Shown here: one piece after another, positions 55,601 through 64,000 of the stretch | How the letters are laid out: every line of letters starts with the position of its first letter | Position numbering within the stretch: position 1 is the stretch's first letter | Source: Bacteroidetes bacterium B1(2017) | GTDB taxonomy: Bacteria; Bacteroidota; Bacteroidia; UKL13-3 | Assembly (NCBI GenBank): GCA_002256395.1 | Contig: NKJG01000004.1 | Coordinates: forward strand, 1-64,000 | DNA: 64,000 bases | Reading direction: 5' to 3' | Made by a program: the position numbers and the translations under genes | Notes under the pieces: model-generated | Seen by the model: the letters and a program-made list of their open reading frames with translations, nothing else | Database searches by the model: none | Told to the model about the DNA's origin: nothing

Positions 55601-56083
55601 ATGAAAAAGATTTTAATGATAGCAGTAGCCATTGGATTAACCTTGGGGGCCTGCAAAAAAGATGTAAAAGAAATAGGTGCTCCTGCTAGTAAAATGGAGG
55701 GTATTAAAGCCCATTGGGAGCTTTCAAAAGCTGTGCAGGTAGATGAACTATCGCTTACAAAAGAGGCTGCAAATATTTATGGCTATTTTACAAGCGCTGC
55801 AAAATTGCCAAATATTACCTTTACAGACTCTACCTTTGCTGTTGATACAGCTGGTTTAGGGTATAACTTTTTTGGCGGTACAACAGGTAAGTGGGTATTT
55901 GATGATCCTCAATTTCCTAGCAATATTACCTTTACTCCTGATGGAGCAAGTGCCTTTACCTTAAAATTAAATGGCCCAATTAGACCCGTTGATAATTTAC
56001 GTTTAACCAAAGAAATTCATAAAACTTGCAAGACCAAGCCAACTTGGGTAATGAGTTATAATTTAGAATTTGTAAGAAAATAA
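55601..56083 (+). CDS. SusE-position lipoprotein (DUF5004-like)
   Basis: About 160 residues from the ATG at 55601. Signal with lipobox GAC (Cys18) and following Lys-Lys-Asp. The short beta domain with HWELSKAVQVDELSLTKEA and the end THYTK-like TWVMSYNLEFVRK is like DUF5004 proteins found beside SusC/SusD pairs. It may bind glycan at the surface as SusE/F do. A purine-rich AGGAGG 12 bases before the ATG is unusual here, but it is also coding sequence of susD. Confidence 0.7.
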   Translation: MKKILMIAVAIGLTLGACKKDVKEIGAPASKMEGIKAHWELSKAVQVDELSLTKEAANIYGYFTSAAKLPNITFTDSTFAVDTAGLGYNFFGGTTGKWVFDDPQFPSNITFTPDGASAFTLKLNGPIRPVDNLRLTKEIHKTCKTKPTWVMSYNLEFVRK

Positions 56084-56090
56084 AAATCTC

Positions 56091-56951
56091 ATGAAAAAAA
56101 TTATATCGATACTATTATTTGCCTGCTTAAGCTCATATGCTATGGGCCAGGCCTCTTGGGTTGAACCAGAAAATCCAGATGTTACTCAACCGGTTCGCTT
56201 ATATGTAGATTTATCTAAAACTACCAATACTTCTTGTGCCGATTTAACAGGCCCATTTTATATTTGGACTTGGAAGCCATTTGAGCATCCAGCTGGTTCT
56301 GGTAAAGAAAATGGAACAGGCGATAAGCCTTGGAAGAACTCAAATGATATCTTGGTAATGAAGCAAGATTTAGATAAGGGTGCTAAGGTTTGGTATTATG
56401 AAATGACACCAACAGAATTTTATGGAGTTGCAGCTTCTGAAGTGTATAGCAAAGGAATTTCGTTTCTTGTGAAGCCTAAAGATGGTGGTGGTTATGGCGA
56501 TCCTGATTTGAAAACAGAGGATTTAAATATTGTGATTGCTCCACCAAAATTAACACGTAGCTATATTTATCAAGTTCCTGCTGTTATCTTAAGCAACGAA
56601 ATTACCAATATCTTTTATGATAATCCGGTTGATACAAACGTGGGTATGAAAAACTTGGCTGAAGGGGATGCCTATCTTTGGATTAAATGCTCTGGAACCG
56701 ACACCATTACTGGGGCTCCTGTAGTTTACCAACCTTCAAGTTTCTTTAACGCTGGTAGCAATCCTAGCCTTGAAATGAAAAAAGATTTGGCAACAGGAAG
56801 ATTCTATTTAACTATGATTCCTCAATCGTTCTTTGGGTTTAGCCCAACCTTTAAACCAAAGGAAATAGAATGTACAGTTAGGCGAAAAGTATATACCAGC
56901 ACGGCAGATAGAACAACCGATCAGCCGAAAATTAAAGTTGGTTGTGATTAA
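56091..56951 (+). CDS. Secreted two-repeat protein of the SusCD locus, function unknown
   Basis: 286 residues. Signal peptide to about 20 (AMGQA). Two related halves are visible: the first has FYIWTWKPFEHP, EMTPTEFYGVAASEVYSKGI and LVKPKDGGGYGDPD (about 60-155); the second has AYLWIKCSGTD and MIPQSFFGFSPTFKPKEI (about 190-265). Each half ends in a similar FYGx / FFGx turn. No catalytic motif is seen. As the last gene of the susC-susD unit it is probably a surface glycan-binding protein. It ends at a perfect hairpin terminator. Confidence 0.68.
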   Translation: MKKIISILLFACLSSYAMGQASWVEPENPDVTQPVRLYVDLSKTTNTSCADLTGPFYIWTWKPFEHPAGSGKENGTGDKPWKNSNDILVMKQDLDKGAKVWYYEMTPTEFYGVAASEVYSKGISFLVKPKDGGGYGDPDLKTEDLNIVIAPPKLTRSYIYQVPAVILSNEITNIFYDNPVDTNVGMKNLAEGDAYLWIKCSGTDTITGAPVVYQPSSFFNAGSNPSLEMKKDLATGRFYLTMIPQSFFGFSPTFKPKEIECTVRRKVYTSTADRTTDQPKIKVGCD

Positions 56952-56960
56952 CAATTTATT

Positions 56961-56998
56961 AAAGCAACTTCTCTAACGGGAAGTTGCTTTTTTGTTTT
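56961..56998 (+). terminator. Terminator of the susCD transcript
   Basis: Perfect stem AAAGCAACTTC / GAAGTTGCTTT with a short loop followed by TTTTTGTTTT. Confidence 0.92.
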
Positions 56999-57011
56999 AA
57001 TATTGCCTTGT

Positions 57012-57653
57012 ATGAATATTGGCAAGGATGCTTTTCTGAAATCATATGTAGGCTTATTGTTGGTCTTATTTTGCTACCAATATTTTGTGCCTCAGCTTGC
57101 TATTAGTTTGGCAATAAATTCCCACCACAGCTCCATTTTAGATTTGCTTTGTGTTTATGGAACCTTCTTGGGAGATGGGTGGTTTGTTTGCGCCTCTTGT
57201 ATTGTATTATTCTTCTTTAAACCTCGGTTAGCCCTACTTATTTTGATTAGTTATGCGCTAAGTGCCGGCTTTACTCAATTGCTTAAACATACACTTTTCA
57301 CTAGTATGCACAGGCCTTTATGGCATATTGAAGAGTTAGGAATCACTAGCCATTATTTAGTACCAGGAGCAGAGCATAATTATAATAACTCATTTCCTTC
57401 TGGGCATTCTACTTCGGCCTTTGCGGTATTTGGAATGTTGGCATTGTATGTCAACAAAAATTGGCAAAGAGTGCTGTTCTTTATCCTTGCTTTTTTTACT
57501 GCTTTTACACGCATTTACTTACTTCAACACTTCTTGATTGATACGTGTGTTGGATCTATAATTGGTAGTACAACAGCTAGTCTGATTTATTTCGGCCTAT
57601 ACCAAAAAGGCAGGCTTCAATTTCTATTTGCTAAAATAAAGAAGGAAGTTTAG
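57012..57653 (+). CDS. PAP2-family phosphatase
   Basis: About 213 residues from the ATG at 57012. Several transmembrane helices. The acid phosphatase signature is in three pieces: a basic KHTLFTSMHRP near 95, PSGHSTSAF near 128 and TRIYLLQHFLID near 165, which match the KxxxxxxRP / PSGH / SRxxxxxHxxxD motifs with small changes. It dephosphorylates lipids such as undecaprenyl diphosphate or phosphatidate; exact substrate unknown. It lies after the SusCD terminator and is an independent transcript. Confidence 0.88.
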   Translation: MNIGKDAFLKSYVGLLLVLFCYQYFVPQLAISLAINSHHSSILDLLCVYGTFLGDGWFVCASCIVLFFFKPRLALLILISYALSAGFTQLLKHTLFTSMHRPLWHIEELGITSHYLVPGAEHNYNNSFPSGHSTSAFAVFGMLALYVNKNWQRVLFFILAFFTAFTRIYLLQHFLIDTCVGSIIGSTTASLIYFGLYQKGRLQFLFAKIKKEV

Positions 57654-57663
57654 TTTTTAAATA

Positions 57664-57673
57664 GGTTCGAACC
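57664..57673. repeat. GGTTCGAACC palindrome, intergenic copy
   Basis: Perfect ten-base palindrome, extended to AGGTTCGAACCT, in the 22-base gap between the converging PAP2 and TonB-receptor genes. It is the only copy after 47908. Confidence 0.85.
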
Positions 57674-57675
57674 TG

Positions 57676-59952
57676 TTAAAAAGTGTAGTTAAACCCAAGC
57701 GTTGGCATAATAGGTAATTGGTTTATTCTGCGATAATTTAACCTATCAAAGAAGAAAATATTTTCTCTATTATACACATTCGTTGCAGATAAAATAATAC
57801 TCATTGTTTGATGTTCTTTTACTTGGAATTTCTTCGAAATAGAAGCATCTAAACGGTGGAAGTATGGCAGTCTACCTGTGTTTACGTCGGTGTAATAAAT
57901 TCCTAAGTTTCCATTTTGATTGTTGGTATTGGTTCCAACACCATTGCCAAAATTAAGCATTTCGTAGAAGCCTTGTGTTTGGGTAAAAGGGTAGCCTGAA
58001 CCAAAATTCCAACGCGCATTCACGTTCCAATTTTTTTGTTTGCCCCAGGCATATGTATAAACCAAATTAAAATTATGACGGCGATCGAAATGTGGCGTAT
58101 AATCTCTGCGACCATCGTTACGAGTAACATACGTTAGGGAGTAAACGGCCCATATATACATGTTTTTATGCTCGTATTTAATGCGTGCATCACAACCATA
58201 GGCCTTACCTGTTTCTTTAATTACATCAGCTCTTAAATAGTAAGGGCGCCATTGGTTATAGCTATCGTCGTCGTAAACTTTGTCTCTGTTAATATTCGTA
58301 ATCTGGCTATAGTTTTTCAAGAAACCTTCAATATTAACTTCAATATTTCTACCCAAATCTATTTCTGTTCCCAAAACTAAGTGTTCGGCAGTTTGGCGTC
58401 TAATGCTGCTATTAACTTTATCTGGGCTAGATAGGTAGCCATAAAATAAATTTACCACATCTTGATCGCTTACAGCTGCCATTAAATTTTGAGAGTAAGT
58501 ACCAGCGGCAAATTTTACTCTAATAGAGCTGTTTACATTGTACTTTATTCCAAGTCTTGGTTCAAAACTACCTTCACTTAAAGAAGCATAATAGATAGCT
58601 CTAATTCCAGGCTCAACCACTAGGCGCTTCCATACTTTTCGGTATTTAAGGAAGCCATGAATTTCAGATGAATTATCATCTTGTGATAGTAGTCGTCCAA
58701 CACCATTTGTGTAATTAAAGTTAGTAGCTATGCCAATTGCATCAAAGCCGTATTTAACATCATCTTTTCCAATAAAATTGGTAAAGTTAATGGATGCATT
58801 AAAGCTACTAATGCTACTTTCTCTGGGTAAATTATCGAGGCTATGTTGGCTCATTTTGTAATTTGAATAGCCCACATTTGCATTAATAAGCGTGTTTGAA
58901 CCATCTGGAATTACGAGCATATTTCCACCCGCACCGCTAGATGTCCATCCATATTGATTGCTAGGGAAATTGGTATTATCTGTAAACCTAAAGCCAAATA
59001 AATTAAACCTACTTCCATTAGCAGAAATGTTTGAAATTTTTCCATACAAATCATTAAAGGTATATGGAAGTCCATTCCCTTGATCGGCATAATTGTATAA
59101 GGTTCTGGAGGTTTTATCTAAATACGAAGTTTTATATGAAACAACATAGGACGCGCTTCCGCCATCCTCTGTAAATTTACGAATTGGTCCTTCAAGCATA
59201 ACCTTCGCAGTAATTGGGTTTGCCGACACTTTACCCGAGAAGCGTTTCTTATCCCCCTCACGTGTGCTCACGTCTATTATTCCGCTAATACGACCACCAT
59301 ATTGCGCGTTAAATCCACCTGAACTTACTTCGGCATTTCTAATTAAATCGGCGTCAAATACAGAAAAAAGGCCTATGCTATGAAAAGGATTATAAATAAT
59401 CATTCCATCAATCATAACCTTGTTCATTACAGGCGGGCCTCCTCTAATATAAAGTTGTCCGCCTTGATCGCCACTAAAGTTAACGCCTGGCAAGACTTGT
59501 AAGTACTGAACCAAATCTGGCTCACCACCAAATGTTGGCAATTGTTTTAACTCTTTTTGAGTAATGGTATTCGAGGAAATATTTACGTTTTCTTTAGATT
59601 TTTGCTTGTCGGCTTTAATTTCAATGGTATTGAGTTCAAACTTTTTTGGCTTGAGGTATAAGTTTTGGGTTACAATTCGCCCTGGACCTACGTTTATTTT
59701 TGCACTTGCCGTATCGTAACCAAGACTAAAACAAACTAATGTATAGGATCCTGGAGCAATTTTAGAGAGGGAGTAAAATCCATTTGCATCGGTAGATTTG
59801 CCCAATTGCATTTCTTTGATAATAACATTGGTAAAAATAATGGGTTCTCCATTTTCTTTATCGTATACAAAGCCTCTAATTTCACCAGTTTGCGCGCTTA
59901 GGTTCAGGCATGCAAGAATAAATAGAGGAAGCAGGAATCGTATTTTAGACAT
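57676..59952 (-). CDS. TonB-dependent receptor with carboxypeptidase-like regulatory domain
   Basis: 758 residues from the ATG at 59952 (MSKIRFLLP). Signal peptide to about 21 (NLSAQ), then a carboxypeptidase-regulatory-like domain (GEIRGFVYDKENGEPIIFTN, about 23-105) and a plug (about 130-240, LPTFGGEPDLVQYLQVLPGV) with a barrel ending LGFNYTF. It is a TonB receptor of unknown ligand; no SusD partner is adjacent. An upstream in-frame start would add 20 unconserved residues. Confidence 0.9.
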   Translation of the reverse strand: MSKIRFLLPLFILACLNLSAQTGEIRGFVYDKENGEPIIFTNVIIKEMQLGKSTDANGFYSLSKIAPGSYTLVCFSLGYDTASAKINVGPGRIVTQNLYLKPKKFELNTIEIKADKQKSKENVNISSNTITQKELKQLPTFGGEPDLVQYLQVLPGVNFSGDQGGQLYIRGGPPVMNKVMIDGMIIYNPFHSIGLFSVFDADLIRNAEVSSGGFNAQYGGRISGIIDVSTREGDKKRFSGKVSANPITAKVMLEGPIRKFTEDGGSASYVVSYKTSYLDKTSRTLYNYADQGNGLPYTFNDLYGKISNISANGSRFNLFGFRFTDNTNFPSNQYGWTSSGAGGNMLVIPDGSNTLINANVGYSNYKMSQHSLDNLPRESSISSFNASINFTNFIGKDDVKYGFDAIGIATNFNYTNGVGRLLSQDDNSSEIHGFLKYRKVWKRLVVEPGIRAIYYASLSEGSFEPRLGIKYNVNSSIRVKFAAGTYSQNLMAAVSDQDVVNLFYGYLSSPDKVNSSIRRQTAEHLVLGTEIDLGRNIEVNIEGFLKNYSQITNINRDKVYDDDSYNQWRPYYLRADVIKETGKAYGCDARIKYEHKNMYIWAVYSLTYVTRNDGRRDYTPHFDRRHNFNLVYTYAWGKQKNWNVNARWNFGSGYPFTQTQGFYEMLNFGNGVGTNTNNQNGNLGIYYTDVNTGRLPYFHRLDASISKKFQVKEHQTMSIILSATNVYNRENIFFFDRLNYRRINQLPIMPTLGFNYTF

Positions 59953-60125
59953 TAATTTTTCTGTTTTGTATGCTGCTAGTGAGTTTATCCCAGCAGCTTT
60001 ATAGCGCGGCACGAATATAATCTAAGTGGGTTAAAAATGGAGAAAAGTTGTATGGCCTTAAGAAAATTGAGGAAAAATTGACTGAAATGGCTATTTTGCA
60101 GCACTCTCATCGAAATTAAAACTGA

Positions 60126-62606
60126 ATGAACAGTAAAATTGTGAAGGATTTTCAAGGCCAATCTAATTGGATTTATGCCTTGATGTTGTTGCTTGTTTTT
60201 GTATTAATAGGGTCGAACAAGTCCTATTCTCAAAATTCATTTGCCAATTCCCAAAATTTATCTTCCCTAAGGGTAGATGATTTAAGCGATCAGCAGGTGA
60301 TTACCTTTAAAAAGCAATTTTTGGCAAGTGGTTATTCTGAGGGCCAATTAGAAGAGGAATTGATTAAGCGTAAATTGCCTCCATCAGAGCTTGATAAACT
60401 TCAAAAACGTTTACTTGAGTTAGAGACAAAAGGGAAACTATCTAGCTCTCAAGAAAAAAGTAAAGACACGGAAAAAACAAAGGGTAGAACCACAGAAGGG
60501 GCGCAAAATGAAAACCCATTTGAAGCCTTATCTCCTAAAATTTTTGGCTCAGAACTTTTTAACAACCCTAAATTAAGTTTTGAACCTAATTTGAAAATGG
60601 CAACACCCCTCAATTACCAATTAGGCCCAGATGATGAGTTGCTAATTGATATTTTTGGTTTTTCAGAACAAAGTTTTCAATTGCGTGTAAGTCCTGAAGG
60701 TCATGTTCGAATTCCAAACCTTGGTCCAGTGCAAGTAGCAGGTTTAACAGTAGAGCAGGCTCAAATTAAAATTAGAAGTCAATTGGTTAAGTTGTACCCA
60801 AGAATAGCTAGTGGCGAAACTTCTGTATCGGTAAATCTAGGTAGTATTAGAAATATTAAGGTTATAATTTTAGGAGAAGTAAATTTACCTGGAACCTATT
60901 CTTTACCCTCTTTAGCAACCGTTTTTAATGCTTTATATTCATCAGGTGGCCCCAATTTAAATGGGTCATTTCGTAATATAAAAGTGTATCGTGGCAATAA
61001 ATTAATTGCCAAAATAGATATGTACGACTTTTTGATTAATGGCAATTCGAAAGGAAACATTGCTTTAAAAGATCAAGATGTAATAAAGGTTGAACCTTAT
61101 GAAAATAGGGTGGAAGTAAGTGGTTTTGTTAAGCGTGAAGGCCTTTATGAAGTATTGCCAAAAGATAATTTAAACACCTTGTTAAGTTTTGCAGGAGGTT
61201 TTAAATCGAATGCCTATACCAATAGAATTAAGGTAATACGAAATACTGGAACTCAAAAAAGCGTGGCAGATATTGAGAAAGCTTCTTTTGGTTCATTTAT
61301 TCCCAAAAATGGGGATATGTATACAATAGATAGTGCCTTAAGTAGATTTGAAAATAGAATATCAATTGAAGGGGCCGTTTTTAGACCAGGCTACTATAGT
61401 TTAGAGGGAAATACTAGCCTAAAGAAATTAATTGCCAATGCGGAGGGTTTAAAAGAAGATGCTTTTATGACTCGCGCAACCATTCTTCGTAAAAAGGCAG
61501 ATAATACTATGGAAGTAGTTTCTGTTGATTTAAATGAAGTGGTTAATGGTTCTAAAGACCTTGAATTAAAACGGGAAGATTTGGTAAGCATTGCTTCCAA
61601 AATCTCTATGCAAGAAAAGAATACCATTACCATTAATGGTCCAGTTATGAACCCTGGTGTGTATGCGTTTGCAGATAACATGCGTATTGAAGATTTAATT
61701 GTAATTGCTGGCGGATTAAAGGAATCTGCCTCCTTAATAAATATCCTTGTAGCTCAAAGAAGTTTTAATGTAGATAAAGCAAATCCAACAGGAGAGTTAT
61801 CGAAGGTTTTAACCTTTTCAATAAATAAGGATTTAAAGGATGAAAAAGGTAGTAATTATGTTTTATTGCCAAATGATGTAGTAACTATTTTTACTCAATC
61901 TGGATATCAAGAACAAAAGCAAGTTCAATTAAATGGTGAGGTAATGTTTCCAGGTACCTATGTTTTAAGCAAAGGTCATGAGCGTATTTCAGATGTATTG
62001 AAACGTGCAGGTGGACTTACTGCGAACGGGTTTCCTGGAGGGGCCATATTAATAAGGCCAAGGGGGAATTCATATAGAGATAAGATTGTAAAGGAAAATA
62101 AAATAGAGACCCTTAAGAAATTAAGTAAAGATACCTCCATGGTAACGGATGAAATAGAAAAGGAGTTGCAAAAAACAGCCGATATTGTTGGTATTAATTT
62201 GGATAAGATTTTAAAAAATCCAGGCTCAAAAGAAGACTTATTTCTAAGTGAAAATGATGTATTAGAAATTCCATCCATGCAACAAACGGTTTTAGTTAGT
62301 GGGCAGGTATTATATCCTGTTAGACTGCGTTATAATGGAGGTAGTAGTTTTAGGAATTATGTTTCCATGTCGGGTGGTTTTAGTTCAAGGGCATTGCGTA
62401 AACGCAGTTATATTGTTTATGCTAATGGAACTGCTAAGGATACAAAAAACTTTTTATTCTTTCATTTTTACCCTAAAGTAAAACCTGGCTCAGAGCTAGT
62501 AATTCCTGTTAAAGAAACACATAAAAGTGTTAGTGTCTTAGAAGTGGTAACCATTGCTACCAGCTTAACAAGTATGTTGTTGATTATTTCTACCTTAACA
62601 AAATAA
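60126..62606 (+). CDS. Polysaccharide export protein with SLBB domains (Wza-like)
   Basis: 826 residues. A short N-terminal hydrophobic segment (about 18-33) is followed by a charged linker, then the poly-export domain (LNYQLGPDDELLIDIFG and HVRIPNLGPVQVAGLTVEQA, about 155-235) and a series of SLBB repeats (VIILGEVNLPGTYSLP near 245, VEVSGFVKREGLYEV near 340, ISIEGAVFRPGYYSLEG near 410, ITINGPVMNPGVYAFA near 505, VQLNGEVMFPGTYVLS near 605, VLVSGQVLYPVRLRY near 720). It is longer than E. coli Wza (379 residues). It forms the outer-membrane exit for capsule or exopolysaccharide. The next gene follows four bases after its stop codon. Confidence 0.9.
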   Translation: MNSKIVKDFQGQSNWIYALMLLLVFVLIGSNKSYSQNSFANSQNLSSLRVDDLSDQQVITFKKQFLASGYSEGQLEEELIKRKLPPSELDKLQKRLLELETKGKLSSSQEKSKDTEKTKGRTTEGAQNENPFEALSPKIFGSELFNNPKLSFEPNLKMATPLNYQLGPDDELLIDIFGFSEQSFQLRVSPEGHVRIPNLGPVQVAGLTVEQAQIKIRSQLVKLYPRIASGETSVSVNLGSIRNIKVIILGEVNLPGTYSLPSLATVFNALYSSGGPNLNGSFRNIKVYRGNKLIAKIDMYDFLINGNSKGNIALKDQDVIKVEPYENRVEVSGFVKREGLYEVLPKDNLNTLLSFAGGFKSNAYTNRIKVIRNTGTQKSVADIEKASFGSFIPKNGDMYTIDSALSRFENRISIEGAVFRPGYYSLEGNTSLKKLIANAEGLKEDAFMTRATILRKKADNTMEVVSVDLNEVVNGSKDLELKREDLVSIASKISMQEKNTITINGPVMNPGVYAFADNMRIEDLIVIAGGLKESASLINILVAQRSFNVDKANPTGELSKVLTFSINKDLKDEKGSNYVLLPNDVVTIFTQSGYQEQKQVQLNGEVMFPGTYVLSKGHERISDVLKRAGGLTANGFPGGAILIRPRGNSYRDKIVKENKIETLKKLSKDTSMVTDEIEKELQKTADIVGINLDKILKNPGSKEDLFLSENDVLEIPSMQQTVLVSGQVLYPVRLRYNGGSSFRNYVSMSGGFSSRALRKRSYIVYANGTAKDTKNFLFFHFYPKVKPGSELVIPVKETHKSVSVLEVVTIATSLTSMLLIISTLTK

Positions 62607-62610
62607 TACA

Positions 62611-63675
62611 ATGAAAAGGGGTATTAATATAGATTCACTAGGTCTTTGGGTAAATAAGTATTTGAGTTTTATAAAAAGTAAAACCAAAACAATCCTATTT
62701 ATTGGTGTCATTGGATTAATACTTGGGGTGTACTATTCGGTAAGTTATAAGCCCTATTATGTATCACAATTGAGCTTCATAATAAACGATGGAAAGTCGG
62801 GAAATGTAAGTGCTTTAAGTGCCATTGCAGGACAATTAGGTATTGGTAGTTCTGGCCCTACAGTAACAGATGATCGAATTATGTTTCTGTTGTCGGCAAA
62901 GAAAATATTAGGTACTGTTTTGCTTAAGAAAATGGACGATAAATCGGGTACCATTGGCGATAAAATGATTGAGGCTTATAAGTTAAATGGAGTTCTTGCC
63001 TCAGATACTTTAATGGATAATTTTAAAGGTTTTACGGCCACACGTTTTGATAAAATTAGCAAGCAAGAAAGCTTTGCGATGGATCAAATAATTAATTCCA
63101 TAAAACTGTCGAATAGATTTAAAGTTGAATCTGTAAAAAGAAAAGCAAACTCTTTATATGGAAATCAAAGTAATGGGATAATCTCTATTTCTTATGAAAG
63201 TAGGAACGAAAATTTAGCCAAGGAATTTGTGAATGCAGTGTATCTTGAGTTATCCGAATTCTACTCAGAATCGATGCTTAGAAACTTGCAAAATAATTAT
63301 GAGCTATTAAACTTTCGTGCCGATTCTATAAGTTCCTTATTAAGGGCCACAGAAAATGAAAGTGCTATTGCATCTGATAACTCTTATAATGTGTTTAGAT
63401 ACCGAGGAAAAGTAGATGAATTGAGATTGCGAAAAGAAGTGGAAATGCTAAATGTTTTATATGTGGAAGTTCTTAAAAACAGAGAGTTTGCTAAGTTTTC
63501 ATTAGATCAAGAACGCCCCTTGTTTCAGGTGGTAGATGAGCCTATTTTGCCATTAGAAAAAAAGACCAAATCAGTGCCTGTATTTAGCTTTTTAGGCTTT
63601 ATGGCATTTACCCTTTTTGGCGTGTTTATTATTACTGTAGCCTTTCTTTTAAAAAAGGAAAATAGAATAATTTAA
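62611..63675 (+). CDS. Wzz-like chain-length determinant protein
   Basis: 354 residues. Two transmembrane helices, near 26-46 and 325-350, frame a long coiled-coil periplasmic domain with a helical Wzz region (SLLRATENES..., KVDELRLRKEVEMLNVLYVEVLK, shown in part). The proline region VDEPILPLEKKTKS before the second helix is typical of the family. No Walker motifs or tyrosine tail are present, so it lacks the BY-kinase domain that many Wzc proteins carry; a separate kinase may lie further on. Likely sets polymer length together with the export protein. Confidence 0.85.
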   Translation: MKRGINIDSLGLWVNKYLSFIKSKTKTILFIGVIGLILGVYYSVSYKPYYVSQLSFIINDGKSGNVSALSAIAGQLGIGSSGPTVTDDRIMFLLSAKKILGTVLLKKMDDKSGTIGDKMIEAYKLNGVLASDTLMDNFKGFTATRFDKISKQESFAMDQIINSIKLSNRFKVESVKRKANSLYGNQSNGIISISYESRNENLAKEFVNAVYLELSEFYSESMLRNLQNNYELLNFRADSISSLLRATENESAIASDNSYNVFRYRGKVDELRLRKEVEMLNVLYVEVLKNREFAKFSLDQERPLFQVVDEPILPLEKKTKSVPVFSFLGFMAFTLFGVFIITVAFLLKKENRII

Positions 63676-63706
63676 CGGTTTAATTAAAGGTATTAATCTT
63701 AAAATT

Positions 63707-64000
63707 TTGAAAAAGCGCTTACAGAAAATTGGCATCACTAAACTTCCTATTTTAAGTAAGCAGCATGAAAGAAGTCAGGGTGTAATTAAAAGCATTTTTT
63801 CCTCGGGTTTAATAAAGGTTTTAAATTTAATTTCAGGCTTATATCTAGTTTCTGTTTCCTTGGAAATTTTGGATCGTGAGTCATATGGTATATGGGTAAC
63901 TATTTCATCCATTATTGGCTGGTTATACTTCTTTGATTTAGGAATAGCAAATGGCTTTAGAAACAAGTTTACTCAAGCCATTGCATTGAATGAAAAAGAC
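63707..64000 (+). CDS. Oligosaccharide flippase (Wzx-like), cut by the window edge
   Basis: 98 codons to the window end, no stop reached. TTG start at 63707, since no ATG is in frame after the stop at 63668. Translated N-terminus: KKRLQKIGITKLPILSKQ, then transmembrane-rich GLIKVLNLISGLYLVSVSLE and DRESYGIWVTISSIIG, then FFDLGIANGFRNKFTQAIA. This DLGxxNGxRN pattern is typical of the polysaccharide/O-unit flippases of the MOP superfamily. It should move lipid-linked repeat units across the inner membrane. It follows the Wzz-like gene by 31 bases. Confidence 0.75.
   Translation, partial: MKKRLQKIGITKLPILSKQHERSQGVIKSIFSSGLIKVLNLISGLYLVSVSLEILDRESYGIWVTISSIIGWLYFFDLGIANGFRNKFTQAIALNEKD

Noticed and set aside
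57655-57680. GGTTCGAACC between converging genes as a tRNA or attachment-site remnant
   Set aside because: No cloverleaf, no integrase gene and no flanking direct repeat are visible.
1-64000. CRISPR arrays, insertion sequences, transposase genes
   Set aside because: I saw no regularly spaced direct repeats and no transposase-like protein.

Overview
The window is AT-rich bacterial DNA (roughly 36-37% G+C by eye), almost fully coding, and clearly from a member of the phylum Bacteroidota. Supporting evidence is a SusC/SusD pair, GH97, an LruC-domain protein, type A (Por/type IX secretion) C-terminal sorting domains, DUF4139/MuiA, a GH3-family enzyme, and promoter-like words of the form TTG-N20-TAnnTTTG in place of sigma70 boxes. 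I cannot place it below phylum with confidence; a Chitinophagales/Sphingobacteriales-like lineage would fit.

Layout. 1-150 is the end of an rRNA operon (5S rRNA and its terminator). 446-2389 holds a small lipoprotein and an LruC surface protein. 2490-7429 (minus) holds a DUF58 protein, thioredoxin and DnaE. 7627-13480 holds a secreted serine hydrolase with a sorting tag, an ORF6N protein, a DUF853 ATPase, a DUF481 outer-membrane protein and lysA. 13604-21654 holds an HtrA protease, a small membrane protein overlapping dapF, a SNF2 helicase and an acyl-CoA carboxylase beta subunit. 21707-28570 holds MuiA, a small secreted protein, a GH3-family enzyme, dxr, rseP and tag. 28666-32193 holds purB, a lipoprotein, a DinB-like protein and the rpsP-rimM operon. 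32190-35646 (minus) is an MFS carrier plus a NatAB-type ABC exporter. 35822-37493 is a pair of tandem paralogous barrel proteins. 37490-45930 (minus) holds dnaJ-grpE, then a thioredoxin-fold lipoprotein-like protein, murA, an outer-membrane barrel and a 1039-residue TPR protein.

46985-56951 looks like a small glycan-utilisation locus. It contains a GH97 alpha-glucosidase and a four-module surface protein on the minus strand, then divergent SusC, SusD, a SusE-position lipoprotein and a two-repeat secreted protein. 57012-59952 holds a PAP2 phosphatase and a TonB-dependent receptor. From 60126 the window enters an exopolysaccharide/capsule locus (SLBB export protein, Wzz-like protein, flippase cut by the window edge).

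The most unusual signal is not a gene. A palindromic decamer, GGTTYRAACC, occurs 15 times in the window by my manual count, against roughly 0.2 expected from base composition. It lies on coding and noncoding DNA and in several reading frames, so it behaves like a highly iterated palindrome. Secondary points are a GC-rich hairpin in the rpsP leader, a 31-nt perfect palindrome inside the ORF6N gene, a trxA terminator that runs into the next start codon, an Asp-type (fosfomycin-insensitive type) MurA, and a thioredoxin-fold protein without its CxxC cysteines. All computations here were done by eye.
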